Shown piece after piece: positions 42,148 through 42,747 of a stretch of 42,747 bases of DNA; position 1 is the stretch's first letter; every line of letters begins with the position of its first letter. Both the position numbers and the translations under genes were made by a program. Source of the DNA: Nitrobacter sp. 62-23 (GTDB taxonomy: Bacteria > Pseudomonadota > Alphaproteobacteria > Rhizobiales > Xanthobacteraceae); NCBI RefSeq assembly GCF_001897285.1, contig NZ_MKSM01000118.1, forward strand, positions 1 to 42,747, written 5' to 3'. Below the pieces are notes generated by a model. That model saw only the letters and a program-made list of their open reading frames with translations, did no database searches and had not been told where the DNA came from.

Positions 42148-42747
42148 GGCCGGCTGGCAAATCCATCCGGTGTGCGATCTATACCCGCGTCTCGACCGAC
42201 GCCGGGCTCGATCAGGAATTCAACTCGCTCGACGCCCAGTATGATGCGTCGGAGGCTTATATCCGCAGCCAGGCGCATGCAGGCTGGACGCTGATCAAGA
42301 TGCGCTATGACGATGGCGGGTTCTCAGGCGGGTCAACCGACCGCCCTGCCCTGCAAAAGCTGCTCGATGATGTCAGGGCACGCAAAATCAATGTCATCGT
42401 CGTCTATAAGGTCGACCGCCTGACGCGGTCTCTGGCCGATTTCGCCAAACTGGTTGAGCAGTTCGACGCTCATGGCGTGTCCTTCGTCTCGGTGACCCAG
42501 CAGTTCAATACGACCACATCGATGGGCCGGTTGACCCTGAATGTTCTGTTGTCCTTCGCCCAGTTCGAACGCGAGGTCACAGCCGAGCGCATCCGTGACA
42601 AGATCGCCGCCTCCAAGCGCAAGGGCTTGTGGGTCGGAGGCATGGTCCCGCTCGGGTACGCGCTGAGCGACGGCAAGCTCTCCATCCACCCGGACGAAGC
42701 AAGAACCGTCCGCCTCATTTTCGAGCGCTACCTTGAATTGGGCAGCG
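42144..42747 (+). CDS. Large serine recombinase, 3' end outside the window
   Basis: 201 codons are visible. The resolvase domain has AIYTRVSTD with the nucleophile Ser17, then IVVYKVDRLTRSLADFAKLV and VTQQFNTTTSMGRLTLNVLL, followed by FAQFEREVTAERIRDKIAAS. The start of the Recombinase domain follows (LWVGGMVPLGYALSDGKLSI). Such enzymes integrate and excise prophages or genomic islands. ATG 42144 overlaps the DUF2924 stop. The protein normally has 500 or more residues, so most of it lies to the right of the window. Confidence 0.93.
   Translation, partial: MRPAGKSIRCAIYTRVSTDAGLDQEFNSLDAQYDASEAYIRSQAHAGWTLIKMRYDDGGFSGGSTDRPALQKLLDDVRARKINVIVVYKVDRLTRSLADFAKLVEQFDAHGVSFVSVTQQFNTTTSMGRLTLNVLLSFAQFEREVTAERIRDKIAASKRKGLWVGGMVPLGYALSDGKLSIHPDEARTVRLIFERYLELGS

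Noticed and set aside
1-42747. CRISPR arrays, tRNA or rRNA genes
   Set aside because: No regularly spaced repeats and no recognisable tRNA cloverleaf or rRNA sequence were seen on reading either strand; no search program was available.

Overview
The window looks like accessory chromosome of a Bradyrhizobiaceae-type alphaproteobacterium (Bradyrhizobium, Rhodopseudomonas or Afipia relatives). The grounds are high GC, a RIME-like palindrome at the left edge, FixK- and FixJ-type regulators, the napEDABC gene order, and secreted small-protein families that I associate with this group. Nearly all real genes lie on the minus strand. The plus-strand exceptions are a PPK2 pair, one FixK, one acetyltransferase, a 32-residue membrane protein and the recombinase module at the right edge.

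Layout. 0-5.7 kb: a cytochrome P450 and a large di-heme cytochrome c, then a graveyard of IS110 and IS3 scraps, small secreted or membrane ORFs and an atpC fragment. 5.8-10.6 kb: pflB-pflA-aspT, a pyruvate formate-lyase fermentation operon. 10.8-16.3 kb: DUF2950 and DUF3300 envelope proteins, a histidine kinase with a periplasmic sensor, a secreted protein and a decayed membrane-protein gene. 16.4-20.5 kb: a hypothetical protein with polyphosphate kinase 2, a small secreted protein and a SulP transporter. 20.5-22.8 kb: a receiver protein, a FixJ/NodW-like regulator and a FixK-like regulator. 23.2-30.3 kb: the operon DUF3141-pta-ackA-fabI, an AI-2E family permease and a GNAT acetyltransferase. 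30.9-33.6 kb: a broken IS3 element carrying a nested, internally deleted IS256, which truncates another membrane gene. 33.8-38.0 kb: an intact periplasmic nitrate reductase operon napEDABC. 38.0-41.2 kb: IS630 and IS256 scraps, a paralogue of the 18 kb secreted protein, a decayed second napD-napA and a second FixK-like gene. 41.2-42.7 kb: DUF3489 (frameshifted), DUF2924 and a large serine recombinase that runs off the window, probably the edge of an integrated element.

How it fits together. Seven exact FNR/FixK-type palindromes (TTGAY-N4-RTCAA) lie in the intergenic regions upstream of pflB, DUF3300-DUF2950, the 16.5 kb gene plus ppk2, the 18 kb secreted protein, SulP, DUF3141-pta-ackA-fabI, and between the divergent AI-2E and GNAT genes. 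The window also encodes two closely related FixK-like proteins without any cysteine, plus FixJ-like regulators. I infer one low-oxygen regulon that joins mixed-acid fermentation (pyruvate to formate and acetyl-CoA, then ATP through Pta-AckA), fatty-acid and polymer metabolism (FabI, DUF3141), polyphosphate energy storage, transport and nitrate respiration. A second shared motif (CYTTSGTACAWTG) upstream of three of the regulator genes may be the control site of the regulators themselves. Many flanking genes are decayed duplicates, so the island seems to have been built by duplication and IS activity.
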